Source: an uncultured Bacteroidia bacterium
GTDB lineage: Bacteria; Bacteroidota; Bacteroidia; Bacteroidales; Prolixibacteraceae
Assembly (NCBI GenBank): GCA_903897145.1
Contig: CAIUAN010000006.1
Location: 1-64,000, forward strand
Direction: 5' to 3'
DNA length: 64,000 nt
In this document: positions 1-8,128 of the stretch, in pieces
How the letters are laid out: each line of letters begins with the position of its first letter
Numbering within the stretch: position 1 is the first letter of the stretch
Program-made: the position numbers and the translations under genes
The notes under the pieces: model-generated
Database searches by the model: none
What the model was told of the DNA's origin: nothing
What the model saw: only the letters and a program-made list of their open reading frames with translations

Positions 1-1268
1 AGCCAAATAACCAATCCTACAAGTAAGAATATCTGCCAAAACCTGCCAAGATCGACATATTCATATCCTTGATGACCAAACCAGAAATTCTGAATCAGTC
101 CAAGCTTTTGCATAATACCCATCCATTGACCGGCCAACGAGCCAGCTACAATGACCAGCAGTGCAGAGAATAAAAAGTTAACTCCAAGTCTTTGGAATTT
201 AGGTTCGTAACCAGAGATTGCTGGTGCATAGTATAATCCTGTTGCAAGCCAAGAGGTCGCAATCCAGAAGATGGCAATCTGAACATGCCAGGTGCGAGAG
301 ATGGAGTAGGGAAGCCAATCACCTAGTGGAATGCCATAAAATGCATGACCTTCAACGCCATAATGTGCCGTTACAACACCCATGATCACTTGGACTAGCA
401 TTAAGATTGAAACAATCCAGAAATATTTTAAGGTTGCTTTTTGGGAAGGTGATTGGGTGGTTTTAAGTTGAGGATCTACTTTTGGAAATTCATCCTCTTT
501 TTCGTCTCTTTTACGCGCATAATACCAAGCCATCAAGCCGATACCTGCCAGTAAAATAATAACACTAAATCCAGTCCAAAGAACAAGCTCAGTTGTGGGA
601 TGATTCCCAACTAACTGCTCTGCCGGCCAGTTATTTGTGTAGGTGATCTCTTCTCCTGGTCGCTCAGTGACACAAGCCCATGAAATCCAGAAGAAGAAGG
701 CATTTAATTGCCGTACCCGTTCAGGATCTTTTAAGGCATTTGCAGGTATTGCATAGGCTTCACGAAGTTTGTCTAAGGCCGGACTATTGGTGAACAATCC
801 GCTGTAGAAAGCTGTGTTGCTCGCAATTGCTTCAGCACGAATATCCGATACAACAAGCGTTTTCGTCGCCTCTTGATATCGATTTTGACGAATATCTTCC
901 TGGAGTTTGATTTTTAAAGAAGCCTGCCTCTGATGACTCTCTTTATCATACGGAAGCGAGTCGGCTTGCATGGCCAATTTATCTAACATAAAGGTGGCTT
1001 CCTTGTGAAGCCAATCGGCACTCCAGTCGGGCGCTTGATAGGCTCCATGACCCCAGACTGTGCCAAGCTCTTGTCCTCCGGTTGATTGCCAGACATTCTG
1101 ACCATCCTTGATATCCTGGCCGGTGAAAAGCACTTTGCCATCGACTGTCATCACCTTATCTGGAATCGGAGGTGCCTTACGATAAATCTCCCGGCCATAG
1201 TAGACCAGGACCGAGAAGGAGATGGTCATGACTAAAATAAAGCTAATCCATAATTTTTTTGTTTTCAT
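1..1268 (-). CDS. norZ: Quinol-dependent nitric oxide reductase (qNOR), partial at window edge
   Basis: This enzyme reduces two NO to N2O in the inner membrane, taking electrons from quinol. The N-terminal ~422 residues are present; the C-terminus lies beyond base 1. ATG at 1266-1268 gives MKTKKLW and a first membrane segment (about residues 7-24). A periplasmic domain follows with the qNOR-typical stretch QDIKDGQNVWQSTGGQELG (about 51-69), then membrane helices from about 228. TWHVQ (His about 328) fits a heme ligand, and GHQGYEYVDLGRFWQ (about 398-412) is a qNOR hallmark. The fused N-terminal domain separates it from cytochrome c-dependent NorB. It is third in a leftward operon after RIC and hemerythrin genes, 46 bases from the latter, consistent with NO detoxification. 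Truncation is due only to the window boundary. Confidence 0.93.
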   Translation of the reverse strand, partial: MKTKKLWISFILVMTISFSVLVYYGREIYRKAPPIPDKVMTVDGKVLFTGQDIKDGQNVWQSTGGQELGTVWGHGAYQAPDWSADWLHKEATFMLDKLAMQADSLPYDKESHQRQASLKIKLQEDIRQNRYQEATKTLVVSDIRAEAIASNTAFYSGLFTNSPALDKLREAYAIPANALKDPERVRQLNAFFFWISWACVTERPGEEITYTNNWPAEQLVGNHPTTELVLWTGFSVIILLAGIGLMAWYYARKRDEKEDEFPKVDPQLKTTQSPSQKATLKYFWIVSILMLVQVIMGVVTAHYGVEGHAFYGIPLGDWLPYSISRTWHVQIAIFWIATSWLATGLYYAPAISGYEPKFQRLGVNFLFSALLVIVAGSLAGQWMGIMQKLGLIQNFWFGHQGYEYVDLGRFWQIFLLVGLVIW

Positions 1269-1314
1269 ATGTTTATCTATTAGGTAAATGTGATATGCCT
1301 TTTCAAGGGCACAA

Positions 1315-1863
1315 TTAAGATGGGAGATAGGCAATTTTTAATGCAGTAATACGATCGATAAAATCGTTTTTCGATTGCCCATTTACTCCCTGGTTTTCAA
1401 TAGCTTGAAATTTTATAAAAAGTGACTCTTGCTCTTGATCATTCAATGCTTCATCGGCCATTCGGAATAACATATTATTCTCTTTATAGATGTGATGCTC
1501 TAGGAGCTCTCCGTAACGATACATATTTAGGTAGGCTAAACTGATGCCTGATAAATCACCCTCTTTCAAAAGGGTAAGTGCGTCGGTGATTCCTCGAACG
1601 TACTCACGACCAAGTGTGTGCTCTTGCAACATCATTCCAACAGGACCTTGAGAGTTTGAAAACCCATGCTCCTCTAGTTTTGGGAAGAGTAAGTTCTCCT
1701 CTTTGGCATGATGCATCCCATCGGCATAGCTTTTTATTAATTCAACAGCCTCTTCCAAATGGTTGATATTTGGTTCCGACTTGGAGGTCATAACGCCCAT
1801 GATTTCAATGAGCTGTAAGATGTTAACGTGGTCGTCTTCTAAATTTGCGGTGGCCTGGTTCAT
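1315..1863 (-). CDS. Hemerythrin HHE-domain protein
   Basis: A 182-residue cytosolic protein with the metal-ligand pattern of a hemerythrin-like four-helix bundle: His in EDDHVNIL (about 12), the HHAKEE motif (about 51-56), EEHG, QEHTLGREY (about 82) and LLEHHIYKENNMLF (about 120-133). Proteins of this type bind a non-heme di-iron centre and sense or bind O2 or NO. There is no signal peptide or membrane segment. It lies 5 bases after the RIC gene and 46 before qNOR, so it is probably co-transcribed as part of the NO response. It lacks the CCGG-containing ScdA N-terminal domain of its neighbour, so it may be a second di-iron partner rather than a duplicate repair protein. Its exact role is inferred. 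Confidence 0.85.
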   Translation of the reverse strand: MNQATANLEDDHVNILQLIEIMGVMTSKSEPNINHLEEAVELIKSYADGMHHAKEENLLFPKLEEHGFSNSQGPVGMMLQEHTLGREYVRGITDALTLLKEGDLSGISLAYLNMYRYGELLEHHIYKENNMLFRMADEALNDQEQESLFIKFQAIENQGVNGQSKNDFIDRITALKIAYLPS

Positions 1864-1868
1864 ATGAC

Positions 1869-2567
1869 TTAATTTAAATTTAGTGCTGCAGGATATAGTA
1901 TGTTGTTTTCTAGATGTACGTGGATATGCAAATCATCTTCAAATTGCTCAAGAAGTTTAAAGGCGACAGCATAGGTGTTACAACTATCTTCAGGTAGTTT
2001 ATAATGCTGTGTTAGTTTGCTGATATAATCCATTGCCCCACCAGCAAAATCATGCTCCCCAACCATTCGTGCTATTTCTAAATCAATAATCTCTTTAGAT
2101 AAGGTGTCTTTGTGAGTTAAGAAATGTTTGATGGCAGGGAATAAAACCTCTTCTTCTTGTTTTAAATGCTGTGAAAGCTCTTCGTTTATTTTACTAAAAA
2201 GAACAGCTAATTCTATTAATTCAGGATGATGATCGCCATGCACATCAGCTATCTTTTGTGTATAGGTCATTAGCTGGGGTAGGGTCTGCAGAACATATTG
2301 ATGGTGTGTATTGCAAATGTAATCGCATAAGAAATCAACTTTCCAAGAACGAAAATCCTGACCTGGTTTCGTTGGTGTGGCTTTTATTAAATTTATTTCT
2401 CTGACTAATAGTTGTTGATTGAGATTCGATTCTTCACAAACCTCAGTCAATGATTTTTTACCACCACAGCAAAAATCGATGCGGTTTTTTTTGAAAATTT
2501 CAGCTAAACGAAAGTCTTGAGCAACCATTTCTCCAATGGTTAATGCGGTAAGATTATCTGTTTCCAT
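1869..2567 (-). CDS. Iron-sulfur cluster repair di-iron protein (RIC/ScdA/YtfE family)
   Basis: RIC proteins help restore Fe-S clusters damaged by NO or oxidants. The 232-residue sequence has the usual order: an N-terminal ScdA-type domain with FCCGG (about 32-36), then a hemerythrin domain with His and Glu ligands in NTHHQY, GDHHPELIE, LKQEEEVLFPA, GEHDFAGG and HVHLENNILYPA. The length matches the family. The ATG at 2565-2567 is the only early start. It is the first gene of the leftward operon RIC-hemerythrin-qNOR, divergent from an Rrf2 regulator across a 122-base gap holding an inverted repeat. No canonical TAnnTTTG promoter is visible on this strand, which would fit an activated or otherwise controlled promoter (inference). 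Confidence 0.93.
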   Translation of the reverse strand: METDNLTALTIGEMVAQDFRLAEIFKKNRIDFCCGGKKSLTEVCEESNLNQQLLVREINLIKATPTKPGQDFRSWKVDFLCDYICNTHHQYVLQTLPQLMTYTQKIADVHGDHHPELIELAVLFSKINEELSQHLKQEEEVLFPAIKHFLTHKDTLSKEIIDLEIARMVGEHDFAGGAMDYISKLTQHYKLPEDSCNTYAVAFKLLEQFEDDLHIHVHLENNILYPAALNLN

Positions 2568-2607
2568 GGGTTATCGAATTAATTATGATGCAATGTTAAT
2601 CATCTTT

Positions 2608-2633
2608 ATTAAAATACCAAAAGGTCTTTTAAT
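2608..2633. promoter_or_regulatory. Candidate operator: nested inverted repeat in the NO operon/rrf2 intergenic region
   Basis: Arms ATTAAAA (2608-2614) and TTTTAAT (2627-2633) enclose a second near-palindrome AAAAG-GT-CTTTT. It sits midway between the divergent RIC operon and the rrf2 gene, about 20 bases upstream of the rrf2 promoter element. Rrf2-family NO sensors such as NsrR bind AT-rich inverted repeats next to hmp/norZ/ytfE genes, so this is the natural candidate site. The repeat is seen directly; the binding is inferred. Confidence 0.35.
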
Positions 2634-2652
2634 ATTTTATTGATTTTTTTAT

Positions 2653-2660
2653 TAATTTTG
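2653..2660 (+). promoter_or_regulatory. rrf2 promoter element (TAATTTTG)
   Basis: A perfect TAnnTTTG -7 element 30 bases before the rrf2 ATG, giving a predicted leader of about 23 bases. No well-spaced TTG -33 element is present. Confidence 0.5.
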
Positions 2661-2689
2661 AACCGTACTAAATAAAGAAAGGGGACAAG

Positions 2690-3121
2690 ATGTTTAATAA
2701 AGAGACCGAATACGCCTTGCGAGGGCTTGTATATGTTCAGTTTCAGCAGATGCTGGGCCACAAGCCTGGTATCGTAGAGGTAGCTCGGGAGATTGAGGCA
2801 CCACTATTTTATACGGGCAAAATCTTGCAACGTTTAGTTAAAATGGGATTTTTGATGTCGACCAAAGGGAAAGGTGGAGGGTTTTATTTTGATGCCACTA
2901 AACCAGAACTTCCCTTGAAGACCGTTGTTCAGGCTATTGAAGGTGATAAGACGTATGCAGGCTGTGGTTTTGGGTTGAAAGAGTGTGGTGATGAGAACCC
3001 TTGTCCGTTACATGAGCAATTCGCACCCATTCGTGCGGCGATTAGTAAATTAATAGGTCAGAATACTGTTCAGAGTTTGGCTCGTGATTTTCGAAAAGGT
3101 GGTACTATTTTAGGTTTATGA
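2690..3121 (+). CDS. Rrf2 family transcriptional regulator, probable Fe-S NO sensor
   Basis: A 143-residue winged-helix regulator beginning MFNKETEYALRGLVY, with the Rrf2 recognition region around YTGKILQRLVKMGFL (about 41-55) and the wing GKGGGFYF. Three cysteines at about 92, 99 and 105 (AGCGFGLKECGDENPC) match the cluster-ligand trio of NsrR and IscR, though the spacing is C-x6-C-x5-C. Divergent placement next to RIC, hemerythrin and qNOR genes suggests it represses or controls that operon in response to NO (inference). It could instead sense iron or Fe-S status like IscR, but no isc or suf genes are near. The start is well placed relative to the TAATTTTG element at 2653. Confidence 0.88.
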   Translation: MFNKETEYALRGLVYVQFQQMLGHKPGIVEVAREIEAPLFYTGKILQRLVKMGFLMSTKGKGGGFYFDATKPELPLKTVVQAIEGDKTYAGCGFGLKECGDENPCPLHEQFAPIRAAISKLIGQNTVQSLARDFRKGGTILGL

Positions 3122-3204
3122 TGAAATGAATTTAAATTGATTAATCGTTATTCTTGATTTTTCAGCTTTTCCGATTCAAAAGGAATCGTTATATTGGACC
3201 AAAA

Positions 3205-3212
3205 TAATTTTG
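3205..3212 (+). promoter_or_regulatory. Possible promoter element of the M20 dipeptidase gene (TAATTTTG)
   Basis: A perfect TAnnTTTG ends only 6 bases before the ATG at 3219. If used, transcription would start at or next to the start codon, giving a leaderless or near-leaderless mRNA. A one-mismatch element, TATATTGG at 3190-3197, is an alternative that would leave a short leader. Confidence 0.35.
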
Positions 3213-3218
3213 AATCCA

Positions 3219-4580
3219 ATGGAAAAGATAAATCAATATATTGCTGAAAATCAGGATCGGTTTTTAGAAGAGCTATTTGCATTAATACGTATTCCTTCGA
3301 TAAGTTCGCTTAAAGAGAATCGTCCTGAGATGGATCGAGCGGCAGCTTATTGGGTTAAGATTTTAACCGAGGCAGGTGTTGATCGTGCCGAAATCTTTCA
3401 AACCCCCGGAAATCCAGTCGTATTTGCAGAGAAGATTATTGACCCCTTGTTGCCCACGGTGTTGGTCTATGCCCATATGGATGTGATGCCAGTTGATCCA
3501 ATTGAGCTGTGGGATAGCAATCCTTTTGAGCCTGTAATTCGTGATGGCAAAATTTGGGCCCGTGGTGCCGACGATGATAAAGGTCAATCTTTTATTCAAG
3601 CCAAAGCATTTGAGTATTTAGTCAAGACAAATACCTTAAAATGCAATGTGAAATTCCTTATAGAAGGGGAGGAGGAGGTTGGTTCACCTAATCTGGCACC
3701 CTTTTGTTTGGCTCATCAAGAGTTGCTAAAAACAGATATCATTTTAGTCTCAGATACAGGGATTATCGCTCGAGATATTCCTTCAGTTACAGTTGGATTG
3801 CGTGGATTGGCCTATCTACAGGTTGAAGTAACTGGTCCGAATCGTGATCTTCACTCGGGTCTATTTGGTGGTGCAGTGGCGAATCCATTAATTGAGCTAT
3901 GCAAAATGATTGCTCAAGTGACAGACGAGAATCATCATATTACCGTTCCTGGTTTCTATGATAAAGTGCAAGAAGTTAGTTCAGCCGAGCGTGCTATGTT
4001 AGCGGAAGCGCCATTTGATTTGCCCTCTTATCGCGAATCTATCGGTGTTAAGCAGGTGCAAGGTGAGAAAGGCTTCTCTACGATGGAGCGAGTGGGTATT
4101 CGTCCTGCCTTCGACGTTTGCGGTATCTGGGGAGGTTATACTGGTGAAGGAGCTAAGACAGTTTTACCTTCTAAGGCGTATGCTAAGATTAGCGCCCGAC
4201 TTGTTCCAGGACAAGATTATCATGAAATTTCAGATTTGTTAAGCGATTATTTTAAATCGATTGCTCCAGATTCTGTTTCAGTGAAGATAACTTATTTGCA
4301 TGGTGGGCCAGGTTATGTATGCCCAATAGACTTGCCTGCTTATCGGGCCGCTGAGGCTGCCTATACCGATGTTTATGGTATTCGTCCCGTTCCTGTTCGA
4401 AGTGGCGGAAGCATACCGATTATTTCAGCTTTTGAAGAGATACTTGGTGCTAAGACCATTCTAATGGGTTTTGGCTTAGAATCGGATGCCATTCATTCGC
4501 CTAATGAAAACTTCCCCTTAGAGAATTTCTTTAATGGTATTCGGACAACAATTCGGTTTTATCACCATTTTTTACAATAA
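3219..4580 (+). CDS. M20 family metallopeptidase (dipeptidase)
   Basis: A cytosolic zinc di/tripeptidase-type enzyme of the M20/M25/M40 clan, 453 residues. Motifs: YAHMDVMP (zinc His and Asp, about 85-92), WARGADDDKGQ (bridging Asp, about 114-124), LIEGEEEVGSPN (catalytic Glu and zinc ligand, about 145), and a dimerisation domain from about 180 with DLHSGLFGG. A C-terminal His in SDAIHSPNE completes the metal site. A TTG nine bases upstream is in frame, but ATG at 3219 (MEKINQYIAENQDRFLEEL) aligns with the family and is preferred; the upstream codon overlaps a promoter element. The nearest relatives act on dipeptides such as Xaa-Xaa or carnosine; the substrate here is unknown. It stands as a single gene. 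Confidence 0.93.
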   Translation: MEKINQYIAENQDRFLEELFALIRIPSISSLKENRPEMDRAAAYWVKILTEAGVDRAEIFQTPGNPVVFAEKIIDPLLPTVLVYAHMDVMPVDPIELWDSNPFEPVIRDGKIWARGADDDKGQSFIQAKAFEYLVKTNTLKCNVKFLIEGEEEVGSPNLAPFCLAHQELLKTDIILVSDTGIIARDIPSVTVGLRGLAYLQVEVTGPNRDLHSGLFGGAVANPLIELCKMIAQVTDENHHITVPGFYDKVQEVSSAERAMLAEAPFDLPSYRESIGVKQVQGEKGFSTMERVGIRPAFDVCGIWGGYTGEGAKTVLPSKAYAKISARLVPGQDYHEISDLLSDYFKSIAPDSVSVKITYLHGGPGYVCPIDLPAYRAAEAAYTDVYGIRPVPVRSGGSIPIISAFEEILGAKTILMGFGLESDAIHSPNENFPLENFFNGIRTTIRFYHHFLQ

Positions 4581-4775
4581 TACAAATTTTCAAAAAAATA
4601 GAAGTGTTTTTTAAAATCGTGTAATTATGCTTCTTTTTCCAGTTATTCGAACTCTTAATGTTAAAATAATGTGAATTTTTAAAAATTCATGTCAAAAAAA
4701 GGGGGTATTTCAAGTAAAAGTGTAATTTAGCTGAAAATTTCAGAGAAGTAATTTAAACGTTAAATATCTATCATT

Positions 4776-6965
4776 ATGGCATCATTAAGATTTAAAGCGC
4801 TTGAGACTCTTAGTTCCAGAAAACCTGTTGGGGTTAAAAGGGAAGAGAACCTCATTTCTGATTATTATGGCATGTTGGTTTTCGACAGGCCTAAAATGAA
4901 AAAATATTTGTCGAAAGAGGCCTTCAAAGGCATTGTCGACGCGATTGACAACGGTACAACGATTGATCGTAAGATTGCAGATCAAGTAGCCATTGGCATG
5001 AAAGCTTGGGCGATGGAGAATGGGGCAACCCATTATACTCACTGGTTCCATCCTTTGACTGATGGCACAGCTGAGAAGCATGATGCATTTATTGACCATT
5101 CTGAATTAGGTGGTGTCGTAGAAAACTTCTCTGGAAAGCTACTTGCACAACAAGAGCCTGATGCATCTTCATTCCCGAATGGTGGATTGCGTAATACTTT
5201 CGAAGCTCGTGGTTATACCGCTTGGGATGTTTCATCTCCTGCTTTTATCGTAGGTTCTACACTTTCTATTCCAACTGTATTTATCGCTTATACTGGTGAG
5301 GCACTTGATTACAAGGCACCTCTGTTAAAAGCATTGAATGCGGTTGATAAAGCTGCTGTTGATGTTTGTCAGTATTTTGATAAAAACGTTACTCAGGTAG
5401 GCGCAAACCTTGGCTGGGAACAAGAATATTTCTTGATCGACGAAGCATTGTTTTATGCTCGTCCTGACCTTATGCTTACGGGTCGTACCTTAATGGGTCA
5501 CTCTTCTGCAAAAGATCAGCAATTGGAAGATCATTATTTTGGATCTATTCCAGAGCGAGTTTCTATGTTTATGGAAGATCTTGAGAATGAAGCCTACAAG
5601 TTAGGTATTCCTTGCAAGACTCGTCATAACGAAGTTGCCCCAAATCAGTTCGAGCTTGCTCCGATCTTTGAAGAGGCTAACCTTGCAAATGATCATAATC
5701 AGTTGATCATGGACTTAATGAACAAGATCTCTCGTCGTCATGGTTTCTGCGTGTTGTTGCATGAGAAACCTTTCGCAGGTGTGAATGGTTCAGGAAAGCA
5801 CAACAACTGGTCATTATCAACTAATACTGGTGTTAATCTTTTCTCTCCTGGAAAGAATCCAAAATCAAACCTTCAATTCTTGACATATGTTGTGAATACC
5901 ATCAAAGCCGTATACGACAATCAAGATTTATTGCGTGCATCAATTGTTTCTGCGAGCAACTCTCACCGTCTTGGTGCAAATGAGGCTCCTCCTGCAATTA
6001 TCTCTTCTTTCTTAGGTACTGAAGTGAATCGTATGCTTGATCTTCTAGAAGATAACGTGAACGATCGCAAGATGACTCCAGATGAGAAAACATCATTGAA
6101 ATTAAATATCGGACGTATTCCTGAAATTCTATTAGATAATACCGATCGTAACCGTACTTCGCCATTTGCATTTACTGGAAACAGATTTGAGTTCCGTGCA
6201 GTCGGTTCTTCAGCGAACTGTGCATCTGCAATGATTGCCTTAAACTCTGTTGTTGCTCATCAGCTTGTTCAGTTTAAAGTTGAGGTGGATGCGTTGATCG
6301 AAAAAGATATCAAGAAAGACGAAGCAATCTTCCAAGTGCTTAAAAAATACATTACCGCTTGTAAAGCAGTTCGTTTCGATGGAAACGGTTATAGTAAAGA
6401 GTGGGCTGAGGAAGCTGAGCGTCGTGGTCTAACCAATATTAAGAGTGTGCCAAAAGCACTTGAGGCTTATCTAACTAAGAAATCACTTAAGGTGTTCGAA
6501 GATTTAGGTATCTATACTCACGGTGAAATCGAAGCTCGTGTTGAGGTTGAATTTGAAAAATACATGAAGAAAATTCAAATCGAATCACGTGTTCTTGGAG
6601 ATTTAGCAAGTAATCACATCGTTCCAATCGCAATTGAATATCAAACATCCTTGATTGAAAACGTGAAGGGATTAAAAGAGATCTTCTCTGATGCTGAATA
6701 CAAACAACTTGCTGGTGCTAGACTTGATCTTATTCGTAAAATCTCTGGTCATATTACAGAAATTAAGAGCCAGGTAACTGCGATGACAGAAGCAAGAAAA
6801 GTTGCTAACTTAATTGAGGAAGGTCATAAAAAGGCTCATGCTTATGAAGCTACCGTAGCTCCTTATTTAAGCTCTGTTCGTTATCATATCGATAAATTAG
6901 AAGAGGTTGTGGACAACGAATTATGGCCATTGCCAAAATATCGCGAATTGCTTTTCACAAAGTAG
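4776..6965 (+). CDS. glnN: Glutamine synthetase type III
   Basis: ATP-dependent glutamine synthesis from glutamate and ammonia. The 729-residue length is characteristic of GSIII (GlnN), much larger than GSI. Diagnostic segments: GANLGWEQEYFLID (about 207-220, metal-binding Glu), RHNEVAPNQFELAP (about 283-296), the ATP/glutamate region KPFAGVNGSGKHNNWSLS, and NRFEFRAVGSSANCA near 470. A charged C-terminal helical part follows. The gene has its own 195-base upstream region, where I see no certain operator, and ends in a strong hairpin terminator. No amt, glnB or gltBD lies nearby, so regulation cannot be read from context. It is one of the best-supported genes in the window. Confidence 0.97.
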   Translation: MASLRFKALETLSSRKPVGVKREENLISDYYGMLVFDRPKMKKYLSKEAFKGIVDAIDNGTTIDRKIADQVAIGMKAWAMENGATHYTHWFHPLTDGTAEKHDAFIDHSELGGVVENFSGKLLAQQEPDASSFPNGGLRNTFEARGYTAWDVSSPAFIVGSTLSIPTVFIAYTGEALDYKAPLLKALNAVDKAAVDVCQYFDKNVTQVGANLGWEQEYFLIDEALFYARPDLMLTGRTLMGHSSAKDQQLEDHYFGSIPERVSMFMEDLENEAYKLGIPCKTRHNEVAPNQFELAPIFEEANLANDHNQLIMDLMNKISRRHGFCVLLHEKPFAGVNGSGKHNNWSLSTNTGVNLFSPGKNPKSNLQFLTYVVNTIKAVYDNQDLLRASIVSASNSHRLGANEAPPAIISSFLGTEVNRMLDLLEDNVNDRKMTPDEKTSLKLNIGRIPEILLDNTDRNRTSPFAFTGNRFEFRAVGSSANCASAMIALNSVVAHQLVQFKVEVDALIEKDIKKDEAIFQVLKKYITACKAVRFDGNGYSKEWAEEAERRGLTNIKSVPKALEAYLTKKSLKVFEDLGIYTHGEIEARVEVEFEKYMKKIQIESRVLGDLASNHIVPIAIEYQTSLIENVKGLKEIFSDAEYKQLAGARLDLIRKISGHITEIKSQVTAMTEARKVANLIEEGHKKAHAYEATVAPYLSSVRYHIDKLEEVVDNELWPLPKYRELLFTK

Positions 6966-6990
6966 TTTGTTCATATTCAAATAAAGTTAA

Positions 6991-7021
6991 AAGCCACCCT
7001 GAATTTAGGGTGGCTTTTTTT
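6991..7021 (+). terminator. Intrinsic terminator of glnN
   Basis: Perfect 10-bp stem AAGCCACCCT/AGGGTGGCTT with a 6-base loop followed by a T run, 25 bases after the glnN stop. Confidence 0.9.
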
Positions 7022-7032
7022 ATGGCTTTTCG

Positions 7033-7040
7033 TACCTTTG
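7033..7040 (+). promoter_or_regulatory. Promoter element of the DUF1456 gene (TACCTTTG)
   Basis: Perfect TAnnTTTG just after the glnN terminator, 68 bases before the ATG at 7109. It shows the small gene is transcribed separately from glnN. Confidence 0.55.
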
Positions 7041-7108
7041 TGCAATAAGGAATGGTCTCTTAAACTTATTTCTCATAGAACTGTATTTTACCTTTAAATC
7101 CGTGATAA

Positions 7109-7369
7109 ATGACCAATAATGATATTTTAAAAAAGCTTCGAGTAGCACTAAGTCTAAAAAATACCGATATCATCGACATTCTGAAGCTTGTTGATTTTGA
7201 TATTACGGAGAGTGAGCTAGGGGCAATCTTTAGAGCCGATGATCATCCCAACTATAAACTTTGTGGTGATCAGTTATTGCGTAACTTCCTGAATGGTTTG
7301 ATTATCTATAAACGCGGACCGGCGGAGGATAAGCATGTTGCTAAGCCTGAAAGGAAGATTCTTCGTTAA
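7109..7369 (+). CDS. DUF1456 (YehS-like) protein, single-repeat form
   Basis: An 86-residue protein matching one DUF1456 repeat: NNDILKKLRVALSLKNTDII, FDITESELGAIFRADDH, and YKLCGDQLLRNFLNGLI. The Escherichia coli relative YehS is about 156 residues and carries two such repeats; this one most resembles the second repeat and then ends in a short basic tail (KPERKILR). Function is unknown throughout the family. No membrane segment or signal peptide. It has its own promoter element after the glnN terminator and converges with the PAP2 gene. The single-repeat form may dimerise to replace the two-repeat fold (inference). Confidence 0.8.
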   Translation: MTNNDILKKLRVALSLKNTDIIDILKLVDFDITESELGAIFRADDHPNYKLCGDQLLRNFLNGLIIYKRGPAEDKHVAKPERKILR

Positions 7370-7419
7370 GAATGCAGGTGAAGCTTGGAAGCTTAGTTAA
7401 ATAAGCCTGACCAAGAACT

Positions 7420-8115
7420 CTATTTAATGTTGATTAAATTATTTTTAAGCAGTATTTGAACGATTCCTATAACTGCGAGCATCGTAAAAATTCCCGTTAT
7501 TAGAAAGCGATTCGCTTCTTTGTCATTAAGTGGATTACGCACAAACAGGTTTATTCTACTGAGCTTATGCTCGCTAAGCAGCATCAATTTAAATACCAAT
7601 ATTCCCACGCCAACTCCTAAAATTGCCCCGCCTAAGATGTCGCCTGGGTAATGCACTCCTAGATAGATTCTACTATAGGCGATTAGGAATGCCCACGGAA
7701 ATATAAAGGTAGTGAATCGTAGATTGCTGAATAATAAGGTGGTAAAGGTTGCAAAGGCAAATGTGTTTGCTGCATGTGCTGAGACAAATCCATACAATCC
7801 ACCACCGCTATAGAACACGTGAGCTAACCCTTTTAAAGATGGATCATTGGATGGGCGCAATCTTTCGGTAATATGCTTAATAAGTCCTGCTAGCTGGTCT
7901 GAACAAATAATCAACAAGATTAGTGCCACAATAACAAAGAGTGATTTCTTATCGTATTTGAGGATGATTGAGACCAGAATAACCCCATAGAATATCAACC
8001 ACGTTGAGGTAAGTGTGAAAAGGGTCATGGAATAGTCCAATAAAGGACTATGTAAGCCATTTAGAAGTAGGAAAAGATCTTTGTCCCAGCCCTTGAGCAG
8101 ATTAAGTATTTCCAT
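7420..8115 (-). CDS. PAP2 superfamily membrane phosphatase
   Basis: A 231-residue polytopic membrane protein with the three phosphatase signature blocks: KHITERLRP (block 1, about 86-94), GFVSAHAANTFA (block 2, catalytic His, variant of PSGH) and SRIYLGVHYPGDILGG (block 3, about 148-163). Such enzymes dephosphorylate lipid phosphates, for example undecaprenyl pyrophosphate or phosphatidylglycerol phosphate, at the outer face of the inner membrane. The specific lipid is not determinable here. There is one additional C-terminal helix. It starts 13 bases after obg, so it is probably co-transcribed with it, and converges with the DUF1456 gene. Confidence 0.88.
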   Translation of the reverse strand: MEILNLLKGWDKDLFLLLNGLHSPLLDYSMTLFTLTSTWLIFYGVILVSIILKYDKKSLFVIVALILLIICSDQLAGLIKHITERLRPSNDPSLKGLAHVFYSGGGLYGFVSAHAANTFAFATFTTLLFSNLRFTTFIFPWAFLIAYSRIYLGVHYPGDILGGAILGVGVGILVFKLMLLSEHKLSRINLFVRNPLNDKEANRFLITGIFTMLAVIGIVQILLKNNLINIK

Positions 8116-8128
8116 AAGCGAATCGAAT

